From Candidatus Thiothrix sulfatifontis (lineage in GTDB: Bacteria; Pseudomonadota; Gammaproteobacteria; Thiotrichales; Thiotrichaceae), in the NCBI GenBank assembly GCA_022828425.1, contig CP094685.1:1178001-1242000 (forward strand): a DNA stretch of 64,000 nt, in the 5' to 3' direction. The notes under the pieces are model-generated. The model saw only the letters and a list, made by a program, of their open reading frames with translations, was not told where the DNA came from and did not search any database. Shown here piece after piece: positions 1 through 9,302 of the stretch (position 1 is the first letter of the stretch; each line of letters starts with the position of its first letter). The translations under genes were made by a program, and so were the position numbers.

Positions 1-658
1 TGGGGAGCAGGGTGATTTTTTCGACCTCGGCAATTTGGCGCACGTCACGTTGTAATAGGGTGCTGATATAACTGTCAAACCACAACTCGCGTTCCGCATC
101 GGTTTTGCCGGGGAGTTCTGGGAATGTTGCATCGCGGATGGTGGTAAGCGTGGCCTCCATAATGGTGGTGAAGGTTTGATAGGGGAAGCGGTTGTTTAAT
201 AAGTTGGTGAGGAATGTGCCGCTTTGCTCGTGCAATTCCAGTGCGGATAGGGGGTAAAGGCGTAGCAATGCCATGCGCCCGACCAGTGCATCCGCGAGTT
301 TGGGCAGTGCCATGATATTGGCCGAACCTGTCAGTAAGTAGCGTCCGTTACTGTTGGCTTTGTCTTTGAGGCGTAAGTCGTCTATGCGTTTTTTGAGGGC
401 GCGGAAAATGTCGGGAACCAGTTGCACTTCGTCGATAATCAGCGGGCGGTCGCGGCTCAGGAAGAAATCGGGGTTGCTGACGGCGGCAGCCATTGCGGTG
501 GGGCTGTCGAAGGTGACGTAATCTGCTGGGAAGTGGCTGGCGGAGAGCGTTTGCACCAAGGTGCTTTTTCCAGCTTGGCGTGCGCCGCTGATGAATACAA
601 TGGGGCTGCTATTGAGGGCGGTCAAAAGCTTGGGGGCGAGGCGGCGTTCGGTAAACAT
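1..658 (-). CDS. AAA-type ATPase of the DUF4143 family, C-terminus cut by window edge
   Basis: I translated this frame by hand from an ATG at 658; 219 codons are visible and it runs off the left edge without a stop. It shows a Walker A motif GARQAGKST (residues 25-33) and a Walker B LIIDEVQ (73-79), followed by LLTGSAN, the sensor-like segment usual in this family. Such P-loop proteins normally carry a C-terminal DUF4143 domain, which would start near the edge. Members are common next to toxin-antitoxin and mobile genes, but their role is poorly known. It lies 62 bases downstream of the DUF3368 gene on the same strand, so it could be co-transcribed. The family call is firm; the function is not. 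Confidence 0.85.
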   Translation of the reverse strand, partial: MFTERRLAPKLLTALNSSPIVFISGARQAGKSTLVQTLSASHFPADYVTFDSPTAMAAAVSNPDFFLSRDRPLIIDEVQLVPDIFRALKKRIDDLRLKDKANSNGRYLLTGSANIMALPKLADALVGRMALLRLYPLSALELHEQSGTFLTNLLNNRFPYQTFTTIMEATLTTIRDATFPELPGKTDAERELWFDSYISTLLQRDVRQIAEVEKITLLP

Positions 659-720
659 ATTTGCAAATATAAAGTTAGGCTTTAGATATTTCAAAGTATA
701 GCTTGTGATTTACAAAAATG

Positions 721-1209
721 TTATTCACCCACATCCTTCAGCACGGATTGAATTACAACATCACTGAGCCGGTAGCCAGAATCACGCAACGCATATAAAA
801 GCGGGCTGGCAGTGGGAATCAACCCCTTCAGCTTTGCCAGTCCGACAACGGCGGCAGTTCCAGTAAAACGTAAATGACGAGCGCGTGCTTCGGCGCGTCC
901 TGAGCGATCGTCGATGATCAATAAAACATCTGATAATTGCTCCGCGAGGTGAATCGCACTGGCTTCACCTGCATCAACACCGGAACAGAGTGCTTGCCAA
1001 TCATCAAGTGGCACGTCCACTGTTTGTAACCAACCCGCGTTTAAAGCGTCCTGCAATGCGGCTTTGCCCACATAATCAGCCGTTGGCAGCACTTCGTCCC
1101 GAATGGTTGTGGTGATTAGCACTTCCCCAAAGACGCCACGCAACAAATCCAATTGTTGAATGTGTGACAAGGCAATCAGTGGCCCTGCATCTGCAATGAC
1201 GACGCTCAT
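721..1209 (-). CDS. DUF3368 (PIN-like) putative toxin
   Basis: A 162-residue protein of the DUF3368 family, which has a PIN-like nuclease fold and is usually the toxin partner of UPF0175 antitoxins. Acidic positions expected for a PIN active site are visible: IADAGPL near the N-terminus, GEASAI in the middle and IDDRSGR near residue 100. The ATG at 1209 is chosen because it overlaps the stop of the upstream gene in an ATGA arrangement, which suggests translational coupling; an ATG six codons earlier is also open. RNase activity is inferred from the family. The partner gene lies directly upstream. Confidence 0.8.
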   Translation of the reverse strand: MSVVIADAGPLIALSHIQQLDLLRGVFGEVLITTTIRDEVLPTADYVGKAALQDALNAGWLQTVDVPLDDWQALCSGVDAGEASAIHLAEQLSDVLLIIDDRSGRAEARARHLRFTGTAAVVGLAKLKGLIPTASPLLYALRDSGYRLSDVVIQSVLKDVGE

Positions 1210-1556
1210 GTATGTCGTTGTAGCCATTCACGGGCAACGCTCATATCTTGCGCCGCTTCTTCCGCATTGGTTGTGGTAAGGGGAATGCCGAGATTGGAGA
1301 GCAGCGTCAACATTTCCGGCAGCGTTTTTCCGGCCATGCGAGCGGCTGAACCTGCTGAAATGGCTGCGTTTTTGAATAGCGCTACAGCTAATGCCAGCTT
1401 TACGCTAAGCATGTCGGGTAAACCCAATTTTTCCAGATCAATCAATAAAGCAGTAGGCGTATCACGGTTCATGACGACGACCATATCGTCTTCGTGTGCG
1501 GTGCGTAACACCTGCGAAGGGTTGTTTTTGAGTTGACGGATATTAACGGCCTGCAT
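1206..1556 (-). CDS. UPF0175 family antitoxin with Phd-like N-terminus
   Basis: A 116-residue protein. Residues 1-45 (VNIRQLKNNPSQVL, then a VVVMNRDTPTALLI strand) look like a Phd/YefM-type dimerisation and DNA-binding fold. Residues 50-105 (VKLALAVALFKNAAISAG and PEMLTLLSNLGIP) match UPF0175, an antitoxin-type helical domain. The ATG at 1556 is preferred over a GTG three codons earlier because GAGG lies just upstream at suitable spacing. Its stop overlaps the toxin start by four bases. The gene pair probably autoregulates from the region 1557-1649, as is usual for type II modules; this last point is inference. Confidence 0.78.
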   Translation of the reverse strand: MQAVNIRQLKNNPSQVLRTAHEDDMVVVMNRDTPTALLIDLEKLGLPDMLSVKLALAVALFKNAAISAGSAARMAGKTLPEMLTLLSNLGIPLTTTNAEEAAQDMSVAREWLQRHT

Positions 1557-1649
1557 ATTGTTCACCTCAGATGTAGGAACGTTGTTAAGCCTAGCATAGA
1601 TGCATTACCCTGAACGCCTTAATTTTTGCCATCGGAAATTAAATTCAAA

Positions 1650-2381
1650 ATGCACTTCAGTAATGCCATCTCGTTTTCTCCCATCGCCACCATCACTTCC
1701 CCCTACAAAGAAAAATTCGGCATCCCCCGCCAGCCCGGTTTGGTCACAGCCGCTCGTTCTACCCTCACGCTGTTGCCCCCGTACAATCTGCCCGAAACGG
1801 TGCGCGGACTCGAAGGATTTTCCCACGTCTGGTTAATCTTCGTCTTCCACGGCACACAAGCGCAAGGCTGGAAACCCACGGTGCGCCCACCCCGTCTCGG
1901 CGGCAATGCACGGCTAGGCGTATTCGCCACCCGTTCCACCTTCCGCCCCAACCCCATTGGTCTTACGGTGGCTGAGTTATGCGGGATTCAGGTGTCAGGG
2001 AGTAACATCACCCTCGAACTCGCCGGGGCAGATTTGCTGGATGGCACGCCGATTCTGGATATTAAACCGTACCTTCCGTATGCGGATGCCCTGCCGCAAG
2101 CACGGGCAGGTTTTGCGCCGGATGCGCCCCTTGCGCCGCAGCCAGTGGCGTTTTCTACCCAAGCCGCTCAGCAATGTGCGCAAAAACAAGCGCAATGGCA
2201 CACCGATGTGCGTGTATTGATTGAGCAGATTCTGCGTCAAGACCCGCGCCCTTCCTACCAGCACGGGCAAGTGGTGGACAGGGTATACGCCATGCGCCTC
2301 TACGATTTTGATTTGCGCTGGCATTACACCGCAGCGGGTATTGAGGTGCTAGAATTAGCCGACCTTAAACAAAACCCTTAA
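1650..2381 (+). CDS. trmO: tRNA (N6-threonylcarbamoyladenosine(37)-N6)-methyltransferase TrmO
   Basis: A 243-residue TsaA/TrmO family enzyme. TrmO uses S-adenosylmethionine to methylate N6 of t6A37 in threonine tRNAs, which helps decode ACY codons. Family blocks are clear: SPYKEKFGIPRQPGLV near the N-terminus, GLEGFSHVWLIFVFH, and GVFATRSTFRPNPIGLT, which forms the SAM-binding beta-barrel signature. The C-terminal extension (RVYAMRLYDFDLRW) is also typical of the E. coli-length form. ATG 1650 is preferred over a TTG at 1626, since family members begin just before the SPIATI strand. It is divergent from the toxin-antitoxin pair and 19 bases ahead of dacB. Confidence 0.9.
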   Translation: MHFSNAISFSPIATITSPYKEKFGIPRQPGLVTAARSTLTLLPPYNLPETVRGLEGFSHVWLIFVFHGTQAQGWKPTVRPPRLGGNARLGVFATRSTFRPNPIGLTVAELCGIQVSGSNITLELAGADLLDGTPILDIKPYLPYADALPQARAGFAPDAPLAPQPVAFSTQAAQQCAQKQAQWHTDVRVLIEQILRQDPRPSYQHGQVVDRVYAMRLYDFDLRWHYTAAGIEVLELADLKQNP

Positions 2382-2400
2382 AAACCATAACGAATGCATT

Positions 2401-3876
2401 ATGTTGAAAAAATTATTCATCACCATCGGGCTGTGCGTGAGTCTGGGAGGCGTTAGTGCCGCAGAGCCGCTGCTGCCTGCTCGTCCAGCCCCGCAACCGG
2501 CTGAACTCACCCTGATTCGCCATCAACAAACTGCTGATTTACCCGCCGATATTCAGGCGTTCATGCAGCAAGCCAAGATTCCCTCTGAAAACCTGAGTGT
2601 GTATATCCGCGATTTAAACGCCAACGTACCGATGGTGGTGCATAACGATAACGTGCCGCGTAACCCCGCGTCGGTGATGAAATTGCTGACGACTTGGACG
2701 GCGCTTAAGTTACTTAGCCCCAGCTATACCTGGAAAACCGAAGCTTGGACGCGCGGTGAATTGAAGGACGGTATCCTCAACGGCGATTTGATTTTAAAAG
2801 GTTATGGCGACCCATTTCTGACCGATGAAGCTTTTTGGCAATTGCTGCACGATTTGCAACTCAAAGGCTTGAAAGAAATTCGCGGGCAATTGGTGGTGGA
2901 TAACAGCTATTTCAAGATTCCCGATTACGATCCGGCGGCGTTCGATAATGAACCAACCCGTGTCTACAACGCCCAGCCGTCGGCGCTAATGTTTAACTTT
3001 CAGGCGAACCGTTTTCTGTTGGAAGCCGACCAAGCCACGGGTAAGGTGGGAATTACGCCGTTCCCGCTGATTCCCGGTTTGCAATTGGACAATAGCATGG
3101 TGTTGGCAAAAGGCGGTTGCCGCAAGGGGCATTACCAGCCGACTTTCCAGCAAACCGACGCGGCGATCAAGATTTCCGGGGCGTATGCGCCCGATTGCGG
3201 TAAAAACTTTGTGCTGCGGGTGTTGTCCACCCCTGAAGCGCACGTATTCAATGCGTTTCGGGATGTATGGCAGTCGCAAGGTGGCAAATTCGGCGGCAAC
3301 TTGCAAATCGGGCAGGTACAGGACGGCGATGTGTTATTGCATACCCACGAGTCGCGTACTTTGGGGGAACAAATCCGCTTCATCAATAAGTGGAGCAATA
3401 ACGTGATGACGCGCAATGTGTTCCTCACCATCGGCGCGAAAGTGCTGGGAGCGCCCGCGACATTGGATAAAAGCCGGATGGCGACCGCCGATATGCTCAA
3501 AAAAGCCGGTATCGACTACACTGGTATGGTAGTGGAAAACGGTTCCGGCTTATCGCGCAGTGAACGTGTCAGTGCACGGCAGTTAGGCGCGTTATTGGAG
3601 ATGGCATGGCGTGACCCGTATATGCCGGAGTTCATGGCCTCGTTACCGCTACTGGGCGAAGACGGGACACTGGCAAGCCGTTTCAAAGACGATGATTTGC
3701 GCGGGCGCAGCCACCTGAAAACGGGCACGTTGAATGATGCCACGGCTATCGCAGGGTATATGTTGACCCGCAGCGGTAAGCGCCTAGTCATCGTGTTATT
3801 GCATAATGGTCGGGAAGCACAGAGTGGCGGACGGCGTTTGCAGGATGCTCTATTGAAATGGGCATTCGAGCAATAA
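2401..3876 (+). CDS. dacB: D-alanyl-D-alanine carboxypeptidase/endopeptidase, PBP4 (DacB)
   Basis: A 491-residue class C penicillin-binding protein that trims pentapeptide stems and cleaves peptide crosslinks in periplasmic peptidoglycan. A signal peptide is visible (KKLFITIGLCVSLGG, cleavage probably after VSA near residue 20). The three active-site motifs are intact: SxxK as SVMK (S91-K94), SxN as SNN (332-334) and KTG (440-442, in LKTGTLND). The long insert between the first two motifs is characteristic of PBP4. It is followed by tamA after 40 bases, on the same strand, so cell-wall and outer-membrane assembly genes adjoin here. Confidence 0.93.
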   Translation: MLKKLFITIGLCVSLGGVSAAEPLLPARPAPQPAELTLIRHQQTADLPADIQAFMQQAKIPSENLSVYIRDLNANVPMVVHNDNVPRNPASVMKLLTTWTALKLLSPSYTWKTEAWTRGELKDGILNGDLILKGYGDPFLTDEAFWQLLHDLQLKGLKEIRGQLVVDNSYFKIPDYDPAAFDNEPTRVYNAQPSALMFNFQANRFLLEADQATGKVGITPFPLIPGLQLDNSMVLAKGGCRKGHYQPTFQQTDAAIKISGAYAPDCGKNFVLRVLSTPEAHVFNAFRDVWQSQGGKFGGNLQIGQVQDGDVLLHTHESRTLGEQIRFINKWSNNVMTRNVFLTIGAKVLGAPATLDKSRMATADMLKKAGIDYTGMVVENGSGLSRSERVSARQLGALLEMAWRDPYMPEFMASLPLLGEDGTLASRFKDDDLRGRSHLKTGTLNDATAIAGYMLTRSGKRLVIVLLHNGREAQSGGRRLQDALLKWAFEQ

Positions 3877-3916
3877 GCCATGTAGCAGCTAACATATAAG
3901 GAGCCGGAAGCGCAGC

Positions 3917-5692
3917 ATGAAAACAATCATTTGGGGGTTATGTTTACTGAGCGCAAGCGCACCGGGGTATGCTGCTTTTTTTCAGCAAACCGAGAAAGAA
4001 ACCGCCAAACCAACCGAATCACCGGTAAAAGTCAATATTCAAGGGGCAGACACTTCACTGGCTGATAATCTCAAAGCCTTCATGCCATCCTTACGTAACC
4101 TCAAGTGTGATAGCTCCAGTGATCGGGTGGCGGATTTCATCGAGTCTGCTGAGGAAAAACTGCCCGAAGGTGCGGAGGCAATGGGCTATTACAATGCACG
4201 CTTCAATGTTACCGCCGTAAAACAGGGAAATTGCTTGGCGCTGCATGTCGCGGTACAGCCCGGTGATCCTGTACGGGTCACTGTTGTTAAGGTGCAGGTA
4301 ACGGGTGCGGGTAAGGATTTACCAGAGTTTCGTAGCATTACAGCAGTGTTACCCTATCAAAAGGGCGATGTGCTGGTGCATCAACGCTACGAAGATTTCA
4401 AAGCCAGCCTCAACAGTACTGCCAATCGCTTAGGGTTTTTCGACGCGGAATATCTGGTAAGGGAAATTCAGGTAGACCCTGATACACGCCAAGCGCAAGT
4501 ACGCCTGCATTTTGAGACGGGCAAGCGCTACCAAGTGGGCAAGGTCAAGGTGGAGCAGGATGTGCTGGCAGAAAAATACCTCAATCGCTACCTGCGCGTG
4601 CGTGAGGGCGATACCTATAACGCTGAAAATTTGCTGAAACAGCAGCGGATTTTGGAAGGCAGCGGTTATTACAACGAAGTGCAAGTAAGCGGTGCTTACC
4701 AACAAGCCGAAAACGGTATCGTACCCGTGGGCATTACGGCGGCACGGCGCAAACGCTATACCTATGAGGGACGGGTGGGGTATGGCACGGATACCGGATT
4801 TCGGGTGGAAACTGGCATGGATGCGCACTGGGTTAATAATAAAGGCCACAAACTCAATGCCAAAGGCACGTTGGCGCAAAATGAGCAGTCGGTGGAAGGC
4901 GCTTACAAAGTACCGCTGTGGCAACCGGAACACGAATTTGCGAGTCTTTCCGGCGGGGTGCGCCACACCGACAACAACGGTATCGAAAGCGAAGCGCTCA
5001 AACTGGGCTTGGATTATAACCGCCGCAATCGCCACGATTGGCAACAAACGGTATTCATCAATTACCTCGATGAAACCACGCGCGTGACCAGCAGTGGCAC
5101 GGAAACCCGTTCGCAACTGACGCTGGGCGGGGTGCGAGTCAAAAAGACTGAAACTGACGATTTATTGTTTCCGACGCGCGGCTGGCAAGTGGCTGCTGAA
5201 GTGCAGGGTGCAGCCGAAGGGGTGTTAAGCGACCAAAGCGTGTTGCAAGGCAAATTGAGTGGTAAATACCTGCACACCTTGGACAACCGCGATAAGCTGA
5301 TTTTACAAGGTGCGGCAGGGACTACCCTGACCAACGATCTTGATGATATGCCCAAATCACTACGCTTTTTTGCGGGCGGGCAAAGCTCGGTGCGCGGCTA
5401 CGATTTCGAGTCTTTGGGGGAAACCAATGCCGCAGGCGATGTGTTAGGCGGCAAGCATTTGTTGACCACCAGCGTCGAATACGAACGTCCGGTTGTGGAT
5501 AACTGGAGTGCCGCTGGTTTTGTGGACGCCGGGGATGCATTCGATAATACCGCAAATTTGACCATGAACGTGGGGGCGGGGTTCGGGGTGCGTTACAAAT
5601 CACCGTTGGGGCCGATACGTGCCGATATTGCCGCACCGACTGATGACCTTGGTGATGTGCATTTCTACTTCAGTTTGGGGCCTGACTTGTGA
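3917..5692 (+). CDS. tamA: Translocation and assembly module outer-membrane protein TamA
   Basis: A 591-residue Omp85-superfamily protein. A signal peptide occupies about residues 1-19 (GLCLLSASAPGYAAF). POTRA-like domains follow to about residue 275, for example GYYNARFNV and SGYYNEVQVSG. The C-terminal half is a 16-strand-type barrel with the conserved GGQSSVRGYDF segment (the VRGY/F motif of loop 6) and a closing strand FYFSLGPDL. TamA works with TamB to insert or move proteins and lipids to the outer membrane. An AAGGAG site lies just upstream of the ATG. Its stop overlaps the GTG start of tamB, which supports the assignment. Confidence 0.93.
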   Translation: MKTIIWGLCLLSASAPGYAAFFQQTEKETAKPTESPVKVNIQGADTSLADNLKAFMPSLRNLKCDSSSDRVADFIESAEEKLPEGAEAMGYYNARFNVTAVKQGNCLALHVAVQPGDPVRVTVVKVQVTGAGKDLPEFRSITAVLPYQKGDVLVHQRYEDFKASLNSTANRLGFFDAEYLVREIQVDPDTRQAQVRLHFETGKRYQVGKVKVEQDVLAEKYLNRYLRVREGDTYNAENLLKQQRILEGSGYYNEVQVSGAYQQAENGIVPVGITAARRKRYTYEGRVGYGTDTGFRVETGMDAHWVNNKGHKLNAKGTLAQNEQSVEGAYKVPLWQPEHEFASLSGGVRHTDNNGIESEALKLGLDYNRRNRHDWQQTVFINYLDETTRVTSSGTETRSQLTLGGVRVKKTETDDLLFPTRGWQVAAEVQGAAEGVLSDQSVLQGKLSGKYLHTLDNRDKLILQGAAGTTLTNDLDDMPKSLRFFAGGQSSVRGYDFESLGETNAAGDVLGGKHLLTTSVEYERPVVDNWSAAGFVDAGDAFDNTANLTMNVGAGFGVRYKSPLGPIRADIAAPTDDLGDVHFYFSLGPDL

Positions 5693-8600
5693 ATCAATGG
5701 CTGAAACATTTATTGGTTAATCCCTTGCTGGTCATTTTCCTGCTGCTCTTGCTGGTGTTGGGGAGCTTGGCTTTCCTAACCTTGTCGCAAACCGGTACGC
5801 GGCTTCTGGTTAATAATGCGCCTTATTTTGTTTCTGGACTCACGCTGGAAAATGTCGAAGGCACGCTGGCAACGGGTCTCAAAGCCAGTCGCATCCGCTG
5901 GGAAAGCGACAGTGCGACATTAGAAGCTGATAACGTGGACGTGGATAGTCAGGTGGAAGTGGCTTCACCGCCGACCTTGCGGGTCAGCCGTTTGCTGGCT
6001 GATAAATTGGTGATTCGCTTGCCGGAAAGTCAGGAGGCGGCAGCCAGCAGCCCGTTTGACTTAATGTCGATTGCACTGCCACTGAATCTTGATGCCCAAC
6101 AAATCCGCATCAAGGAACTGGAAGTTTGGCAAGGTGAACACCCATTGCGCTTGCGTGATGTGCAATTGGATGCGCAAGCTCATGACGGTAAATTACACCT
6201 CGATAATTTGCAAGCTGAGCTTTACGACGCACAAGGCAAGGTCGATGTGGCGCTGGATGGCACGATGCAATTGGCTAAACCGCACGAGCTGGCGTTGCGA
6301 GTGGCGGTGGATGCGAACAGCACAACGTGGGGTGTCGGTACAGCGAAAGCCAATGTAGGCGGTGAATTATTGCAATATACCCTCGATATGACGGCGGATT
6401 GGACTTATGCGGCTTACCCGCGCTACCAAGGCACTTTGCAGGGTAAAGGTTCGTTTGCTGACCTCACGGTAGCGCAATTGCAGCTTAATGGTGCGGCGGG
6501 GGCGCTGAGTGCCACTGGGCATGTGGATTGGCAGGATGCGTTGATTTGGCAAGCCGATGTGAAAGGCAGTGAATTAAACCCCGCGCCGTTCCTCAAAGAC
6601 TGGCCTGCTGCGCTTGATGTGCAACTGAATTCGGGCGGCACCTTTCAGCAGGGTAAACTGCAAGCAACGACACTGAACGTGACGCGCTTGCAGGGTAAAT
6701 TGCGTGAATATCCTGTGGACATCAGCGGGCAGGGCGACTGGAACGGCAAGGTCATCAATCTGCAAGCGCTGGATGCCAAAGTTGGCGATAACCGCTTGCT
6801 GGCGAATGGCGCTGCCAGCGACAAGCTCGACGTTTTGTGGCAAATAGATGCGCCAAAACTGGCACAGCTTGACCCGCGTTTACGGGGCAATGCCAAGGGT
6901 AAGGGGACGTTGCAGGGGCTGCTCGATGGTTCGCAATTGCAACTCGATGTGGCGGATTTATCCGGTAACGTGGAAGGTTACGACCTCAATGCCAAGGGTA
7001 AACTCGCTTGGGGCGATGCCAAACTCGCCGCGCAAGAGGTGGTGATTCAGTCCGGCGGCAATCGGCTCGAAGTGTCCGGGCAAGCCACCGCGCCCTTTGA
7101 TTTGCGCTGGAAAGTGGATGCTAAGAACCTTGCCAAAGCGTGGAAGGGTTTGGAGGGCAGTTTGCAGGGCGAAGGCATTTTCAAAGGTAAATTAGAAGCG
7201 CCAGAGATTCAGGCGGATTTAACCGGCAGCAAATTGCGTTATCAGGATTACCGTTTGGGCGCGTTGGATTTGCAGGCACAACAAGTGGGTGAACGCTACG
7301 AGGCGAACGGTACGCTCAAGGATTTCAAAACGGGTGAAACCCTGATTCAGGCAGCAACTATTGAAGGGCAGGGGACAATCATTAGTCATCAAGTGAAGGC
7401 GCAAGTGATCCATGAGTCGGGCAAGCTTGATGTCACTGCCAGCGGTGGTTGGAAAAATGCACAATGGCAAGGCACGATTCCCAGTCTTGCATTGCGCGAT
7501 ACTCCGGCGGGTGATTGGAAGACGGTTGCGCCGATTAATTTGCAAGTGTCCGCTAAGGCGTTTAGTGGCTCGTTGATTTGTTTGAATAATCAGGGGGCGC
7601 GTGCTTGCGGTAAACCGGCATGGACGCCCGCTGCGGGATTCAGCATTGCGGGGGATTTGCAACAAATTCCGCTGGTGATGTTGCGTCAGTGGTTGCCGGA
7701 TACGGTGAGTGTGGCAGGGACAGCCAATGCCGATTACCGTTTTGAGCAGCGTGGCGGCAAGCCGGTGGCGAGTGTCGCCTTGCGTTTGCCTGATAGTAGC
7801 GTCAGTGTGCGTGGGAGCAAGGGCAAAACCGAAACCGTGCAATACAGCAATACCCGTGCGGATGTCAGCCTCAATGATCGGCGGATGGAGGTGCAGGCGC
7901 AACTGGATTTGGTGAGTTATGGGCAATTACGTGCTGATGGGCGTATCGAGCTATCGCCCACGGATGGCAATCATCGAATTAATGCTCGCCTGAATGCGGC
8001 ACTGCCGGATATTGCGTGGTTGGAACGTTTTTCACCGCAGATTGACCGTTTACAGGGCAAAGTGGCGGGTGATGTGCAGATCAGCGGTTTGCTCAAACAG
8101 CCGGTCGTGAATGGCGAGGTGCGCTTAACCGAGGGACAGGTGCATTTGCCGGAAGCGGGTGTAACCTTGGATGCGATTACTCTGAACATGCAAGCCAGCG
8201 GGACAGAACGTGCCACGATTAACGGTTCGTTGCGGGCAGGTGGTGGCACGATGACCGCTAACGGGGTGTTGTCCTTGGCAAACCTGCCGCAGTGGGAGGC
8301 GGATGTGAGCTTGCAAGGCAACCGGCTCAAATTGATGGATACGCATGAAATACAGGCATTGGTTTCCCCGGATTTGCGGATTCAAGCCAGCCCTAGCGAG
8401 GTGGCGATTAGCGGTAGCGTGTTGATTCCTGAAGCGACGGTGAGTTTGCGGGAAATTCCGCAGACCGCCAGTGCGCGTTCGGGTGATGTGGTGATCGTGG
8501 GGCGTAGCGCTGCTACAGCCGTTACGGGTGAGCCAGCGACCGTTTTGGTGAAAGATGCGCCGTTGAATATTAAGCCCAATGTGGTGATTGAGCTGGGTGA

Positions 8601-9294
8601 TAAGGTTACATTCAATGGCTTTGGCTTGGATGCGCGACTGACGGGCAAATTGCGGGTGTTGCGTACCCGTCAGGATATTATTGCTGAAGGCGTGCTCAAT
8701 GTGGTGGATGGGGTTTACAAGGCTTATGAACAGCGCTTGGCGATTGAGCGCGGACGGCTGATTTTCAATGGCCCGTTGAATAATCCGGGGCTGGATGTGC
8801 GAGCGGTGCGTGAAGTGGCTGATGGTGACATCAAAGTGGGTATTTCACTGGCTGGCACGGTGCAACAGCCGGAATCGACGTTATTTTCCACTCCCCTGCA
8901 AACGCAAAGCGATACCTTGAGTTATTTGCTGACGGGGCGGGCAATGTCCAGCTTGAGTGGTGATCAATCATCGCTGTTGATGGAGGCGATTACGGGTTTG
9001 GGCATTGCGGGGGGCGAAAATCTTGCGCAACGTTTAGGGGGAAGCTTGGGTTTGGATGATGTAAGCCTGAAGGCCAAAAACGGCGATTTCGACCAGAGTG
9101 AGTTGGCTTTGGGCAAGCGTTTGGGGGCAAGGCTCTACGTGCGTTACATCGTGGGTTTGTTTGACTCGCTGCAACGGGTGGCGATTACTTATCAAATTAA
9201 CAAGCACTTACAGGTTGAGGCGCAAGCGGGACTTCAGCAAGGTGTCGACCTGATTTACAAGATCGACACCGATACTGGCCCGCTGCGGCGTTGA
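5689..9294 (+). CDS. tamB: Translocation and assembly module inner-membrane protein TamB
   Basis: A 1201-residue AsmA-like protein that spans the periplasm from the inner membrane to TamA. An N-terminal membrane anchor (about residues 9-32, rich in LLLLLVLG) is followed by a long repetitive beta-strand region. The conserved TamB/DUF490 C-terminal domain contains GRLIFNGPLNNPGLDVRA and SYLLTGRAMSSLSGDQ. The length is close to the E. coli protein (about 1260). The start is a GTG embedded in the tamA stop (GTGA), implying translational coupling. The family is now linked to phospholipid transport to the outer membrane as well as to protein assembly. The gene ends eight bases from the convergent ugd. 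Confidence 0.93.
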   Translation: MNQWLKHLLVNPLLVIFLLLLLVLGSLAFLTLSQTGTRLLVNNAPYFVSGLTLENVEGTLATGLKASRIRWESDSATLEADNVDVDSQVEVASPPTLRVSRLLADKLVIRLPESQEAAASSPFDLMSIALPLNLDAQQIRIKELEVWQGEHPLRLRDVQLDAQAHDGKLHLDNLQAELYDAQGKVDVALDGTMQLAKPHELALRVAVDANSTTWGVGTAKANVGGELLQYTLDMTADWTYAAYPRYQGTLQGKGSFADLTVAQLQLNGAAGALSATGHVDWQDALIWQADVKGSELNPAPFLKDWPAALDVQLNSGGTFQQGKLQATTLNVTRLQGKLREYPVDISGQGDWNGKVINLQALDAKVGDNRLLANGAASDKLDVLWQIDAPKLAQLDPRLRGNAKGKGTLQGLLDGSQLQLDVADLSGNVEGYDLNAKGKLAWGDAKLAAQEVVIQSGGNRLEVSGQATAPFDLRWKVDAKNLAKAWKGLEGSLQGEGIFKGKLEAPEIQADLTGSKLRYQDYRLGALDLQAQQVGERYEANGTLKDFKTGETLIQAATIEGQGTIISHQVKAQVIHESGKLDVTASGGWKNAQWQGTIPSLALRDTPAGDWKTVAPINLQVSAKAFSGSLICLNNQGARACGKPAWTPAAGFSIAGDLQQIPLVMLRQWLPDTVSVAGTANADYRFEQRGGKPVASVALRLPDSSVSVRGSKGKTETVQYSNTRADVSLNDRRMEVQAQLDLVSYGQLRADGRIELSPTDGNHRINARLNAALPDIAWLERFSPQIDRLQGKVAGDVQISGLLKQPVVNGEVRLTEGQVHLPEAGVTLDAITLNMQASGTERATINGSLRAGGGTMTANGVLSLANLPQWEADVSLQGNRLKLMDTHEIQALVSPDLRIQASPSEVAISGSVLIPEATVSLREIPQTASARSGDVVIVGRSAATAVTGEPATVLVKDAPLNIKPNVVIELGDKVTFNGFGLDARLTGKLRVLRTRQDIIAEGVLNVVDGVYKAYEQRLAIERGRLIFNGPLNNPGLDVRAVREVADGDIKVGISLAGTVQQPESTLFSTPLQTQSDTLSYLLTGRAMSSLSGDQSSLLMEAITGLGIAGGENLAQRLGGSLGLDDVSLKAKNGDFDQSELALGKRLGARLYVRYIVGLFDSLQRVAITYQINKHLQVEAQAGLQQGVDLIYKIDTDTGPLRR

Positions 9295-9302
9295 GCCGTT
9301 AC

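Noticed and set aside
4430..5116. A 228-codon minus-strand frame inside tamA
   Set aside because: Antisense shadow without motif or ribosome binding site; tamA is certain on the plus strand.
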